A stretch of 64,000 bases of DNA from Arenibacter sp040216555 (lineage in GTDB: Bacteria; Bacteroidota; Bacteroidia; Flavobacteriales; Flavobacteriaceae), in contig JAVJOW010000014.1 of the NCBI GenBank assembly GCA_040216555.1, forward strand, positions 1-64,000, in the 5' to 3' direction. Positions 34,414-43,843 of this stretch are shown one piece after another. How positions within the stretch are numbered: position 1 is the stretch's first letter; the number at the start of each line of letters is the position of its first letter. The notes under the pieces are model-generated. The model was not told where the DNA came from, ran no database searches, and was given only the letters and a program-made list of their open reading frames with translations. Made by a program: the position numbers and the translations under genes.

Positions 34414-35802
34414 ATGACTTTAATAAAATCTATTTCGGGAATACGAGGTACCATTGGTGGCAGGCCAGGAGATAATTTAACGCCTATTGATGCGGTTAAA
34501 TTCGCGGCGGCTTACGGTGTTTGGTTAAAAGAATACGCTAAAAAGGAAAAATTAACGGTAGTCATTGGGCGAGATGCCCGACTTTCCGGTGAAATGATCC
34601 AGAATTTAGTAGTATCTACCCTAGTAGGATTGGGAATAGATGTAATAGACTTGGACCTGTCTACAACACCTACAGTAGAAATAGCAGTTCCTTTGGAAAA
34701 GGCCGATGGGGGTATTATCCTTACGGCCAGTCATAATCCAAAACAATGGAACGCCCTAAAGCTTCTAAATGAGAAAGGGGAGTTTTTAGATGCTGCCCAA
34801 GGTGCCAAAATATTGGAAATAGCAGAAAAGGAAGCCTTTAATTTTTCGGAGGTAGATGATCTGGGAACTGTCAACAGGAACGACTCCTATATCGATATCC
34901 ATATAGATGAGGTATTGGACCTTTCCTTGGTGGATGCCGATGTTATAAGGGCGGCCAAGTTTAAAGTAGTGGTTGATGGGGTAAATTCTACCGGAGGAAT
35001 TGCGATCCCCAAACTTTTGAAGGAATTGGGGGTAGAAGTAGTGGAGCTTTACTGTGATCCAACAGGGCATTTTCCCCATAACCCTGAACCTTTAAAAGAA
35101 CATTTGGGCGATATTTGCGAATTGGTAGTAAAGGAAAAGGCCGATTTTGGAATCGTTGTGGATCCGGATGTGGATCGCTTGGCGTTCATCACCAATGAAG
35201 GGGAAATGTTCGGGGAGGAATATACTTTGGTAGCCTGTGCAGATTATGTGCTGGGAAAGACCAAAGGGAATACCGTTTCCAATCTATCCTCTTCCAGAGC
35301 TTTAAGGGATATTTCTGAAAAACACGGTGGCACTTATGAGGCCGCAGCAGTTGGTGAGGTAAATGTGGTGACCAAAATGAAGGCCAATAAGGCCATTATA
35401 GGTGGAGAGGGTAATGGTGGTATTATTTATCCTGAAAGTCATTACGGTAGGGACTCCTTAGTGGGAACGGCCTTATTTTTAATGTTGATGGCGGAAAGGG
35501 GCGGTACCGTAAGCGAGCTGAGAGCCAGCTACCCTAGTTATTTTATGAGCAAAAAGAAGATTGAACTTACGCCGGGCTTGGATGTAGACGGCATTCTCAT
35601 TGCTATGGCGGAGAAATATAAAAATGAGGAAATTTCTACTATTGACGGAGTAAAGATCGACTTTCCAGAAAACTGGGTACACCTGCGGAAATCCAATACG
35701 GAACCCATCATCCGAATTTATACGGAAGCCAAAAGTCAGGCCGAAGCGGATGGCTTGGCAGATAGAATTATTGGTGAGATAAAGGCAGTAGCAGGAATCT
35801 AA
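34414..35802 (+). CDS. glmM: Phosphoglucosamine mutase (alpha-D-phosphohexomutase family)
   Basis: This 462-residue enzyme is likely to interconvert glucosamine-6-phosphate and glucosamine-1-phosphate for peptidoglycan and LPS precursors. The phosphoserine loop TASHNPKQWNALK places the active serine at 106. The metal loop is DPDVDRLAF (from about 250), the sugar-binding loop GEGNGGII (about 331) and the phosphate-binding loop RKSNTEPIIRIYTEA. The KQWN instead of KYNG after the serine loop, and length, fit the Bacteroidota GlmM/ManB-type clade, so a phosphomannomutase role cannot be excluded. It is monocistronic, with a candidate promoter upstream and a hairpin terminator downstream. Confidence 0.85.
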   Translation: MTLIKSISGIRGTIGGRPGDNLTPIDAVKFAAAYGVWLKEYAKKEKLTVVIGRDARLSGEMIQNLVVSTLVGLGIDVIDLDLSTTPTVEIAVPLEKADGGIILTASHNPKQWNALKLLNEKGEFLDAAQGAKILEIAEKEAFNFSEVDDLGTVNRNDSYIDIHIDEVLDLSLVDADVIRAAKFKVVVDGVNSTGGIAIPKLLKELGVEVVELYCDPTGHFPHNPEPLKEHLGDICELVVKEKADFGIVVDPDVDRLAFITNEGEMFGEEYTLVACADYVLGKTKGNTVSNLSSSRALRDISEKHGGTYEAAAVGEVNVVTKMKANKAIIGGEGNGGIIYPESHYGRDSLVGTALFLMLMAERGGTVSELRASYPSYFMSKKKIELTPGLDVDGILIAMAEKYKNEEISTIDGVKIDFPENWVHLRKSNTEPIIRIYTEAKSQAEADGLADRIIGEIKAVAGI

Positions 35803-35819
35803 TACAATAGTTTAATTAG

Positions 35820-35854
35820 GGGTCGGAAATCGCATATTTTCGACCCAAATTTTT
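35820..35854 (+). terminator. Intrinsic terminator after glmM
   Basis: GGGTCGGAAA (35820-35829) pairs with TTTTCGACCC (35837-35846), with one G:T wobble, and is followed by AAATTTTT. Confidence 0.7.
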
Positions 35855-35864
35855 AATTGGGCAT

Positions 35865-36653
35865 ATGAAAGATCACATTTTAAAATTACTTCTTATCGTT
35901 ATTGTGGCGGCAACTTCGTTCGGTGGCCATGCACAGGCAGATACCTTAAGGGTGATGAGTTTTAATATCCTACATGGGGCCACTACCAAGAACGATTTTA
36001 ATTTGGATACCATTGCAGGAGTGATTAATTATTACAAGCCCGATCTGGTAGCGTTACAGGAGGTCGATTTTAAAACGAATAGAGCCAAAAATTACGATTT
36101 GCCCACCGAATTGGGAATGCGTACGAAAATGGCCTCGTTGTTCGCCCGAGCTATGTATTATGACGGAGGGGAGTATGGAGAGGCGGTGTTATCAAAATTT
36201 ACATTTATCGCAAGTGAGAATTTAGGACTGCCCCATTTGCCAAATTCGGAGCCCAGGGCCGCCTTAATCACCAGGGTAAAAACCAAAAATGGGAACACCA
36301 TTCAGTTGGTGGGTACGCATTTGGATCACTTGAAGGATGAAACCGATAAAGTGATGCAGGCCAAGGCTATCGTTGCCCATTTGGGCGATACGGAATTCCC
36401 AACTTTGTTGGTGGGCGATCTTAACGCAGTTCCAAATAGCAACCCTATCACTATTATTTCCGAAAAATTTTCAAAACCCAAACACCCCAACGCTTGGACG
36501 GGCACTTTTCCAGCAACCGGTCCCAATATTTGCATTGACCACATTATGTACAATCAGCCCGAAAAATGGCAGGTGTTGGATTATGAGGTTGTATGTGAGA
36601 ATTATGCCAGCGATCACTGTGTCGTAATAGCAACCCTAGTATTTACTCCTTAA
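35865..36653 (+). CDS. Secreted endonuclease/exonuclease/phosphatase-family protein
   Basis: This 262-residue protein begins with a signal peptide (cleavage near GHAQA-DT, residue 25) and so acts outside the cytoplasm. The EEP fold motifs are MSFNILHG (Asn), ALQEVDF (Glu), GTHLDHL (His), VGDLNAVPNS (Asp/Asn) and ASDHCVV (Asp-His). Family members cleave phosphodiesters in nucleic acids, sphingomyelin or inositol phosphates; the substrate here is unknown. Its 3' end overlaps the convergent sterol desaturase-family gene by 11 bases. Confidence 0.86.
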   Translation: MKDHILKLLLIVIVAATSFGGHAQADTLRVMSFNILHGATTKNDFNLDTIAGVINYYKPDLVALQEVDFKTNRAKNYDLPTELGMRTKMASLFARAMYYDGGEYGEAVLSKFTFIASENLGLPHLPNSEPRAALITRVKTKNGNTIQLVGTHLDHLKDETDKVMQAKAIVAHLGDTEFPTLLVGDLNAVPNSNPITIISEKFSKPKHPNAWTGTFPATGPNICIDHIMYNQPEKWQVLDYEVVCENYASDHCVVIATLVFTP

Positions 36654-37638
36654 CCAGTTGTTCTTTTAAGTAGGCTCCACGTACCAATTTTGAGGTCTGG
36701 TGTTCACCAGTATGGCTCCAACCCGGAGGCATAATAATATAAAGAAATTTATTCTTTAAGCCTGGCGCTTTGGCTACATCTTTGAAGAGAGCAATAAATT
36801 CCCCAAAATAAACGTCCAAGAAGTTGCCGCTATCCATTTTGCGGGTAATACCGTATTCTATTTGGATATCATGTTGTTCCTCCTGATAGGTCCCAAAAAC
36901 CTTGTCCCAGATATTCAACAGATTACAGAAATTGGTATCCATATACAATGGGTTCCTGGCATGATGCACCCTGTGATGGGAGGGTGTTAATATAATTTTG
37001 TTTAAAAATCCCATTCTGCCATCTTTCATTAAATTTTCACCAATATGGATAAAAGCTCCATAGGTGCCATCTATAAACATGATCAAAAAGAGCATAATTG
37101 GTTCAACTCCCAAAAGGATGCATACCGTTGTCCTAATGGCATCGGCATAAGGGGCTTCCAGAAAAAAATGGGCATGGGATACGGAAAGGTTCATTTGTTC
37201 CGGGGCGTGGTGGGTAGAATGCAGGCACCAAAAAAGCCGCACTTTATGCCCCCAATAGTGGTATAGGAAATGCCCAAATTCCCAAACAATATAGCCGTAA
37301 ATAAACCAGTACCAGGTCATTTTTGTCTGGAATAGGGCATGGGGTTGTAACCACCCTATTATAAGGGTCACCATGGCTATGGCAATAAATCGCCCAATAA
37401 ACCTATTGAACACATAGATGAGAAAGTTAACCTTATACACCTTGGTATTAGGCTTTTTGTATACCAGACCAAGGATGAATTCCAATAGCAATAGCAAAGG
37501 AATTATAGGGTAAATGAGGGATACAACACCATCGTAAGTTGAGAAAACGCTATAATCCCCAGCCTGTAATAACTCCAGTGCCTGACGTATGCCCAAAAAT
37601 CCAACGATCTCATCGTATAGGGTACCTAAAATGTCCAT
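36643..37638 (-). CDS. Sterol desaturase/fatty acid hydroxylase-family membrane protein
   Basis: This 331-residue membrane protein contains the three histidine clusters of the di-iron hydroxylase superfamily: HFLYHYWGH, HSTHHAPEQMN and HHRVHHARNP. Four to five hydrophobic segments surround them, with KKPNTKVYKVNFLIYVFNRFIG before the first cluster. Such enzymes hydroxylate or desaturate lipids using oxygen. Which lipid is modified cannot be said. It has no co-directional neighbour within 170 bases and overlaps the convergent EEP gene at its 3' end. Confidence 0.88.
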   Translation of the reverse strand: MDILGTLYDEIVGFLGIRQALELLQAGDYSVFSTYDGVVSLIYPIIPLLLLLEFILGLVYKKPNTKVYKVNFLIYVFNRFIGRFIAIAMVTLIIGWLQPHALFQTKMTWYWFIYGYIVWEFGHFLYHYWGHKVRLFWCLHSTHHAPEQMNLSVSHAHFFLEAPYADAIRTTVCILLGVEPIMLFLIMFIDGTYGAFIHIGENLMKDGRMGFLNKIILTPSHHRVHHARNPLYMDTNFCNLLNIWDKVFGTYQEEQHDIQIEYGITRKMDSGNFLDVYFGEFIALFKDVAKAPGLKNKFLYIIMPPGWSHTGEHQTSKLVRGAYLKEQLVKE

Positions 37639-37808
37639 AGTAAATTTGATTTTAAATCTAAAAGGTAATAATATAATTATAAAATGACAATTTTTGCGGC
37701 TAATTTAGACCAACTTCACTTCCGGGCATCCTTAAGGTGATTTAATGGGCGGTAAATACATAGAAAAAATAGTTTACGAGGAGGGGGACGTATCCGTTTT
37801 TTCGTTCG

Positions 37809-39731
37809 TTATTTACCTATAATTATGAAATCGCAGCGTCTGTTGGCCAGATGGTCTTCATTGCTGCAGGGAACACCGTTGGCGCAATTATTGATCAAAC
37901 GCGACTCGCCATAGCCGATGGCGCTCTCTATCCTTGAGGCATCAATGCCCATATAAACAAGATAATCCTGGGTAGATTTGGCTCTATTATTGGAAAGTTC
38001 CATATTGAATGCATCAGAGGCCCTGGAATCGGTATGGGCTTCAATCTTTATTTTGACATTGGGAAAGTCGTTCATAAAGCTCACGATCTTGTCCAGTTCG
38101 GCGGCCGCTTTATAAGTGATGTTAAATCGGTTTAAATTAAAGAATATAGGATTAACCTTAATCTTTTCTACACCACCTTCGTTGACTATAAAACTTGAAA
38201 AGGGAGTTAATACGGTGTTATTGATATCTTTAAAAAGGCTTGGCGAATCGGCATTGTTCACCATCTTGATTTCCTGTTTGTATTCCAGTTTAAAAAAGGC
38301 GAAAATGTGATTCCTATTAGGATCTAAAGCTACTTCAAAATTACCTTTTTCATCAGTAACGGCTTCTGTGACCAACTGTTTGTTCTCATCGTATACTTTT
38401 ATAGTGCCCTGTGCAATTGGAGCCTTGGTCATATCGTCTAGAACATTGCCTTTGTAAACCAACATTTCGACCGATTTATTAAAGGAATAAATGTCGTCAT
38501 CTCCTTTGCCATCTACCCTGTTGGAAGAAAAATAACCCGTATTTTTAGAATGGTTTATGATAAATGCAAAATCATCCATATTGCTATTAATAGGCATTCC
38601 CATGTTTTTTGCCATTCCAAACCCATCTTCGGATTCAATTTCAGCTTTGAAAATGTCGAGTCCACCTAGTCCAAAGTGACTGTCAGAAGCAAAATACAGG
38701 TATTGGCCAGCTATAAATGGAAACATTTCTCTTCCAGGAGTGTTCACACTGGGGCCAAGATTGGTGGCCGGACCTAATTTTCCATCCTCTTTGATATCTA
38801 CGTAATAAATATCGGTCTCCCCAAAACCTCCGTACATATTTGCAACAAAGAATAGTCGTTTCCCATCCTCTGTTAAAAATGGATGCCCGAAAGAGTATTT
38901 GGGATTGTTGAATTTTAAGGAAACTGCATTCACAATGGAATCTCCTTCCACATCTCCCCGTAAGATCTGCATATTGGAAAATCCTTTTGGATTTACCTGC
39001 AGCTCGTTGCCTTTTAAATAATTTTGGGTAAAATAAACGGTTTTGTAATCCGAAGAGTAGGTAAGCGTTCCTTCATGATATGAAGACTGAATATTGGAAT
39101 GTAATTTTCGCACGTCTTTTAGTTCACCTGTGGCGGTATCCCTCGTGGCCGTTAAAATGGACAAATAGGGCTGATTGTTCCATGAATATTCCATATCCTC
39201 CGAAAATTCCGGTGCCCGACTGGAGGAAAATACAATGTCATTTTTGTAATACATTGGGGCAAAGTCCGATTGGGGCGAATTTATTTCCAAATTCTTAATT
39301 TCGTAAGTGGGAGTCTGCCCCAACAGGCTGTCCAAATATTTTTCCTGCTCCAAAATGGAGGCAAGCTTTAATTCATCGTAATTATAGTATTCCTTTATTA
39401 GGTTGTTGGCAGTACTATATTCCTCGCAGGCCTTAAGGCTTTGTACATATCGTATAAAAGTTACCTCATCCACATTCTTTTCTTTAAGGGCATAAAGTTT
39501 TTCGTACCAAATCTTGGCATTGGTATAATCGTTTATATTGAAATAGCTTTCGGCCAGGCGCTCTACAAATAGTGGCTTGGGGCGTTTCTTATTAGATTCG
39601 AGCTGTTGGTAAACGTTTATGGCTTCTGTGAAATTCAAATTTTGAAAATACTCGTTCGCCTCCGCTCTGGTGTTTTGTGCCAGAAGGATATTTGTTAGGA
39701 AAAGTGCGAATATGGATAGGATTATCTTCAT
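37809..39731 (-). CDS. OmpA-family protein with WD40-like (PD40) repeats, T9SS-associated
   Basis: This 640-residue protein starts, by my choice, at ATG 39731, which gives a clean signal peptide MKIILSIFALFLTNILLAQ; the longer frame would overlap the previous gene. After a TPR-like N-terminal part (NEYFQNLNFTEAINVYQQLE) come PD40 beta-propeller segments (GHPFLTEDGKRLFFVANMYGG, FPFIAGQYLYFASDSHFG), a carboxypeptidase-like domain near GNVLDDMTKAPIAQGTIKVY, and an OmpA peptidoglycan-binding domain at the C-terminus (IKIEAHTDSRAS, LSNNRAKS). Such proteins form a set with PorP/SprF and a type B substrate. It probably links the outer-membrane assembly to the wall. Confidence 0.88.
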   Translation of the reverse strand: MKIILSIFALFLTNILLAQNTRAEANEYFQNLNFTEAINVYQQLESNKKRPKPLFVERLAESYFNINDYTNAKIWYEKLYALKEKNVDEVTFIRYVQSLKACEEYSTANNLIKEYYNYDELKLASILEQEKYLDSLLGQTPTYEIKNLEINSPQSDFAPMYYKNDIVFSSSRAPEFSEDMEYSWNNQPYLSILTATRDTATGELKDVRKLHSNIQSSYHEGTLTYSSDYKTVYFTQNYLKGNELQVNPKGFSNMQILRGDVEGDSIVNAVSLKFNNPKYSFGHPFLTEDGKRLFFVANMYGGFGETDIYYVDIKEDGKLGPATNLGPSVNTPGREMFPFIAGQYLYFASDSHFGLGGLDIFKAEIESEDGFGMAKNMGMPINSNMDDFAFIINHSKNTGYFSSNRVDGKGDDDIYSFNKSVEMLVYKGNVLDDMTKAPIAQGTIKVYDENKQLVTEAVTDEKGNFEVALDPNRNHIFAFFKLEYKQEIKMVNNADSPSLFKDINNTVLTPFSSFIVNEGGVEKIKVNPIFFNLNRFNITYKAAAELDKIVSFMNDFPNVKIKIEAHTDSRASDAFNMELSNNRAKSTQDYLVYMGIDASRIESAIGYGESRLINNCANGVPCSNEDHLANRRCDFIIIGK

Positions 39732-39741
39732 GGGTTTTAGC

Positions 39742-40671
39742 TTAGAAAAATCGGGGTGAACGTGCATTGGGCCCCCATCTTGGCATTAAATATTTAAGTA
39801 TAATTTCGTGCGACCCCTGATTGTAATCGCCAAGATCTGAAATGCTGTAATCATAGGAATAGCCCAGAAAAAAGTTTTTGGATATCTGAAAACCTGCCAA
39901 GGCGCTAAAACTGTCCTTTAATCTGTGGGAGGCTCCCAATGTAAATTTTTGCAAGAAAAGTACATTCAGGGAGGCATCTATTGTTGCGGGTGCATGATCT
40001 ATAGTCTTGACTAAAATAGAGGGTTTCAATTTTAAGGTAGATGAAATATCTATAACGTAGCCCCCTATAAAATAAATATGGTTGTCCCTGTGGATCAAGT
40101 TTTTGTCGCTAACTACATTCGATTGATTAATAAGCACGTTGGGCATTGAAAATCCAACATACCAGTTGTCATTAAATACATATATTCCAGCTCCTACTGC
40201 TGGAAGGGCATTGTAATAATTGTCATAACTAAATAGTACATCATCTTGATCGTAATAGTTGCCTTTGGAATAATCTACTTCAAAAAAATCGATACCTGCA
40301 TTGATTCCTAACGACATTTTTACTTTTTTGCCTATGTTTAGATAGTAAGAGAAAACCGCATTGGAACTAAACTCGGTTGATGGTCCAATGTTGTCCTTGA
40401 AGATATTAACACCTAATCCTATTTTGTTATTAATGATTCCAGAAACGGTAAGTGCCTTTGTTTCAGGGGCACCGTCGATACCGATCCATTGGGCCCTGTA
40501 GCTTAAAGTAGCATCCATACGATTATTCTCGTTAACATATGCGGGATTTATGGTAGAGGTATTGTACATATACTGGGTATATTGCGGCAGTTGCTGCGCC
40601 AACAGTATACCTTTACTATACAGGAGTAACATTATAATAAGCGTAAGGAATTTTTTCTGGGGGATCTTCAT
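39742..40671 (-). CDS. PorP/SprF-family type IX secretion outer-membrane protein
   Basis: This 309-residue predicted beta-barrel starts with a signal peptide ending LLAQ-QLPQ, followed by QYTQYMYNTSTINPAYVNEN, the family hallmark. Barrel strands rich in alternating aromatic residues continue to the C-terminal region (GYSYDYSISDLGDYNQGSHE, IILKYLMPRW). PorP/SprF proteins help secrete or attach type B CTD substrates of the T9SS. It lies between a probable substrate gene (25 bases upstream) and an OmpA-family gene (10 bases downstream). Confidence 0.92.
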   Translation of the reverse strand: MKIPQKKFLTLIIMLLLYSKGILLAQQLPQYTQYMYNTSTINPAYVNENNRMDATLSYRAQWIGIDGAPETKALTVSGIINNKIGLGVNIFKDNIGPSTEFSSNAVFSYYLNIGKKVKMSLGINAGIDFFEVDYSKGNYYDQDDVLFSYDNYYNALPAVGAGIYVFNDNWYVGFSMPNVLINQSNVVSDKNLIHRDNHIYFIGGYVIDISSTLKLKPSILVKTIDHAPATIDASLNVLFLQKFTLGASHRLKDSFSALAGFQISKNFFLGYSYDYSISDLGDYNQGSHEIILKYLMPRWGPNARSPRFF

Positions 40672-40696
40672 CTATTGATTTAAAGTGTAAGGCTCA

Positions 40697-41992
40697 TTAG
40701 TCTTTTCTTAAAAATAACCAACCGGTTTTACCTTCGCTCAAAGCGTCGGTTTTAAGTATATAGAAATAGGTTCCTGTAGGCAATGGCTCCCCTTTGCGCA
40801 CAACACCGTTTACATTGGCCAATCCTCTCCAATCATTTTGGTAGGCCTTTTGCTGATAAACCAAGGCACCATATCTATTAAATATTTGGAGTTCCGATTC
40901 TGGGAAAGTTTCTATACAGTCTATTCTGAAATAGTCGTTATCCCCATCGTCATTAGGTGTAAATTCATTGTATATGGTAATACAGGATGGTTCTAAAGTA
41001 ATTTCAGCACTATTGTTCTGCATATTTTTATCTGCAGGTAAGGATGTTTCAATGAATGAATTACTGCTGTAATTACCATTGGGCGTTGCCTCAATTTCAA
41101 GGTTCAAAACCGCAGTTGACTTGGCTTTTAATGATGAAAGCCTCCAAACCTGGTTCGTAGGATCAAAGTTGCCTTGGGAGGTTTTCGCATTAACATAACT
41201 AAAACCCCGATCCAATTGCTCTTTGATCACTATATCACTGAAGTTGGATATGCCATCGTTTTCAACCGTAATGGTCAAAATTACTTTTTCCCCTATCATC
41301 GGGTGTCTGTTGCTGACCGATTTGTTAATTTTCAAATCCAATGGCTCATTGATCTGAACGCTAACCATTAATCTATTGATACTTTCACAGTTGGAGGAAA
41401 CTTGGGCCGCAAAATATTGCTTTCCATTTTGTAAAGGGGTATCAAAATCCAGTACTTTACCTTCAGTAGGAGCGTTGTACCAAACAACATTGGTTTGCTC
41501 CACTTCCAAATCCCCGACACTCGGATTTTGACCAGCCGAAAAAACTTGGACAACATTTGACGCAATAGGGGTGGAAGGTGCAAGCAGGACAATAGAAATA
41601 GCCAAACGTTGTACACTTTCTTGGCCCTCCAATAATTGTGCGGCGTAATAAGTTGAATGATCCATTAAAAGACGGTCAGGGGCCAATGGATGGCCGTTTG
41701 AGGCCCTGTCGTACCATATAATATTGGATTCATTTATTTGAATAGCACTTAAGGTGGGACGGTCGATCGCACAAAATTCCTGATGGTTATTTTTAGTGGT
41801 AGGGGGAGATATCTCCCCTATATGATCCCCACCCCTAGGATGGTCATAAAAATGAATGCTTTTGGTCTTAATGAGCTCCGGATTTATTTTTGGAATCGAG
41901 TAAGATTGCTCTTGCCCAGCTAGAAAGACTGCAAGGCAAAAAAATAAATCCAAAGTAAACCGGCCAATAGTTGTTTTGGTATAAAATCTCAT
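40697..41992 (-). CDS. T9SS type B substrate with gliding-type C-terminal domain
   Basis: This 431-residue secreted protein carries two Ig-like CHU_C-associated segments (IIWYDRASNGHPLAPD..., VVWYNAPTEGKVLDF...), a DUF11 domain (SNRHPMIGEKVILTITVEND) and a C-terminal type B sorting domain (YNEFTPNDDGDNDYFRI, IFNRYGALVYQQ, PTGTYFYILK). The sorting domain is normally kept as the cell-surface signal for T9SS and PorP/SprF. At 431 residues it is short for this group. It heads the three-gene operon and so is the likely client of the neighbouring PorP/SprF protein. Confidence 0.88.
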   Translation of the reverse strand: MRFYTKTTIGRFTLDLFFCLAVFLAGQEQSYSIPKINPELIKTKSIHFYDHPRGGDHIGEISPPTTKNNHQEFCAIDRPTLSAIQINESNIIWYDRASNGHPLAPDRLLMDHSTYYAAQLLEGQESVQRLAISIVLLAPSTPIASNVVQVFSAGQNPSVGDLEVEQTNVVWYNAPTEGKVLDFDTPLQNGKQYFAAQVSSNCESINRLMVSVQINEPLDLKINKSVSNRHPMIGEKVILTITVENDGISNFSDIVIKEQLDRGFSYVNAKTSQGNFDPTNQVWRLSSLKAKSTAVLNLEIEATPNGNYSSNSFIETSLPADKNMQNNSAEITLEPSCITIYNEFTPNDDGDNDYFRIDCIETFPESELQIFNRYGALVYQQKAYQNDWRGLANVNGVVRKGEPLPTGTYFYILKTDALSEGKTGWLFLRKD

Positions 41993-42131
41993 TTACGGCT
42001 AATAAATTTGGTTTTATAACGCAGAAAAAAATAAATTATTTAATTTATTGAGTATTATCGTTTCCAACAAAACCCTCAGGGAAAGGATTTTAGAAGAAAA
42101 TGAAAGGGAATAATGTTAGGATAAAACAAGT

Positions 42132-43019
42132 TTATTGGAATTCCAAGGGTACTTTATTTCTGTGTTTCCAACGCTTATGGGTCCACAGGTAATGCTCTGG
42201 TTTCTCTTTAATTTGTTGTTCTGTAAGTCTTAGGAATTGGTCTGTAATTTCATGGTTTTTGGTCTGCTTACCGGCGGTGGTAATGGGGATGAATTCTGCT
42301 TGGTAATACCCTCTTTTTACTTTGGAAACCTTAAGGAAGACCACTGCTAGATCCAATTTTCTGGCCATGCTCTCGGGGCCATTAAATATAGGCACCTTTA
42401 CGCCCATAAATTCACTCCAATATTGAGCTCTTTTTACTTGGGGGGATTGATCGCTGACCATGCCGTAGGCAGAAATTACCCCATTTTGGACATTCCTATA
42501 TACCGTTTTTACGGTTTCCTGCTGGGTTATGAGGGTGGTGTTCCATTTGGCCCTTATTTTCTTTATTAAATCATCAAAATAGGAATTTCCAATTTTTTGA
42601 TAAACGGCATATCCTTTGGCATTTACATAATTGTTAATGCTCACGTTCCATTCCCAATTGGCATAATGGGAACATACAATAAGAACGCTTCTATCTTTAA
42701 CGATGTCCTGAAGTACTTCAATATTGATGATCTTATAACGTTCCTTTAGCTCCTCTTTTGATAGGTTCAAAGTCTTCACCATTTCCAGGAACATGTCGCA
42801 CATATGATGATAGAATGCCTTTTTAATCTTTTTTATTTCTTTTTTTGACTTATCAGGAAAGGCACGTGCAAGGTTTTCGGTTACCACCCTTTTGCGGTAG
42901 CCAACAACATAGAAAAGGACAAAAAATACAAAGTCCGAAAAAAAGTAGAAAAGTCTAAAGGGTAATATGGAAATAAGCCATAGTAGGGGGTAAACTAGAA
43001 TATAGACTAGAAACTGCAT
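42132..43019 (-). CDS. Lysophospholipid/lipid A acyltransferase (LpxL-like)
   Basis: This 295-residue inner-membrane enzyme of the LpxL/HtrB family adds an acyl chain to lipid A or a related lipid. ATG 43019 gives a start MQFLVYILVYPLLWLISILP, one N-terminal membrane segment; a longer frame to 43088 would run through the promoter. The catalytic H-x4-E motif is in CSHYANWEWN, and the second block YGMVSDQSPQVKRAQYWSEF and FNGPESMARKLD follows. It is transcribed divergently from the rhomboid gene from a shared palindromic promoter. Confidence 0.88.
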   Translation of the reverse strand: MQFLVYILVYPLLWLISILPFRLFYFFSDFVFFVLFYVVGYRKRVVTENLARAFPDKSKKEIKKIKKAFYHHMCDMFLEMVKTLNLSKEELKERYKIINIEVLQDIVKDRSVLIVCSHYANWEWNVSINNYVNAKGYAVYQKIGNSYFDDLIKKIRAKWNTTLITQQETVKTVYRNVQNGVISAYGMVSDQSPQVKRAQYWSEFMGVKVPIFNGPESMARKLDLAVVFLKVSKVKRGYYQAEFIPITTAGKQTKNHEITDQFLRLTEQQIKEKPEHYLWTHKRWKHRNKVPLEFQ

Positions 43020-43035
43020 GCAGATATAATTAAGG

Positions 43036-43053
43036 CAAATATAGCTATATTTG
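43036..43053. promoter_or_regulatory. Back-to-back -7 elements forming an 18-bp palindrome
   Basis: CAAATATAGCTATATTTG is a perfect palindrome. Its right half holds TATATTTG (43046-43053) for the rhomboid gene, whose ATG lies 25 bases further. Its left half holds the same element on the minus strand (43036-43043) for the acyltransferase, whose ATG lies 17 bases away. It is the only strong promoter match between the two genes and decides both start codons. Confidence 0.55.
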
Positions 43054-43077
43054 AACCCAAAAATAATAGTTTTCTTC

Positions 43078-43728
43078 ATGAATAACATTCATCTTGCTAC
43101 CATTGCCATTATGGCTGCCAATGTCATTGCCTCTCTAAAGGGTTTTAATAACAATTCCTTCTTTGAACGTTACAAGTTTGGTGTTGGAGCTATTCAAGCC
43201 GGACAAAAGGATAGGATGGTTACTTCGGGTTTTTTACATGTAGACCTTTCCCATCTGTTTTTTAATATGTTTACCCTTTACTTTTTTGCAGACGTGGTCA
43301 TTGATTGGTTTGGCCCCAGTAAATTCCTTATTCTTTATTTTATTAGTCTAGTTGCCGGGAGTTTATTGGCATTGTACTTTCATAAGAACGAACCTTATTA
43401 TAGTGCCGTTGGTGCCAGTGGGGCAGTAACCGGTATATTGTACTCTGCCATCCTTCTAGAGCCCGGAATGCGATTGGGAATTATGTTTATCCCTATTCCT
43501 TTACCGGCTTACGTTTTAGGAATCCTCTATTTATTTTATTCTATCTATGGGATGAAAACGCGGTTAGGAAACATTGGGCATACTGCCCACTTTGGGGGTG
43601 CTATTGGCGGCTATGTGGTTACCTTGTTTTTTAAGCCCGATCTTCTAGTTACAGATACTTTAATGGTGCTTTTATTGGCTTTGCCTATCGTGCTTCTTTT
43701 TATTCTAGGGAAAATGGGCAAGATTTAA
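43078..43728 (+). CDS. Rhomboid-family intramembrane serine protease
   Basis: This 216-residue polytopic protein (about six membrane segments) has the catalytic serine in GASGAVTGI (about 116-124) and the histidine in GHTAHFGGAIGGY (about 166-178). The L1-loop pattern VTSGFLHVDLSHLFFNMFTL with HLxxNM-type residues is present. Rhomboids cleave membrane proteins within the bilayer. I use ATG 43078; the frame reaches back to a TTG at 43051, but that TTG lies inside the promoter palindrome. It converges with the TlpA-like gene over a shared terminator. Confidence 0.9.
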   Translation: MNNIHLATIAIMAANVIASLKGFNNNSFFERYKFGVGAIQAGQKDRMVTSGFLHVDLSHLFFNMFTLYFFADVVIDWFGPSKFLILYFISLVAGSLLALYFHKNEPYYSAVGASGAVTGILYSAILLEPGMRLGIMFIPIPLPAYVLGILYLFYSIYGMKTRLGNIGHTAHFGGAIGGYVVTLFFKPDLLVTDTLMVLLLALPIVLLFILGKMGKI

Positions 43729-43843
43729 AGAACGCACAAAGGTACAGCATATGTTTACCGCCACCACTTGGGGTTTTGGATTTAGGAATTTTCCGCACAC
43801 CAAAATCAAAATCAATAACAATGACATTTCAATAGCTCACATA

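Noticed and set aside
43051..43053. TTG as the start of the rhomboid gene
   Set aside because: It forms part of the TATATTTG promoter element; ATG 43078 gives a normal rhomboid N-terminus.
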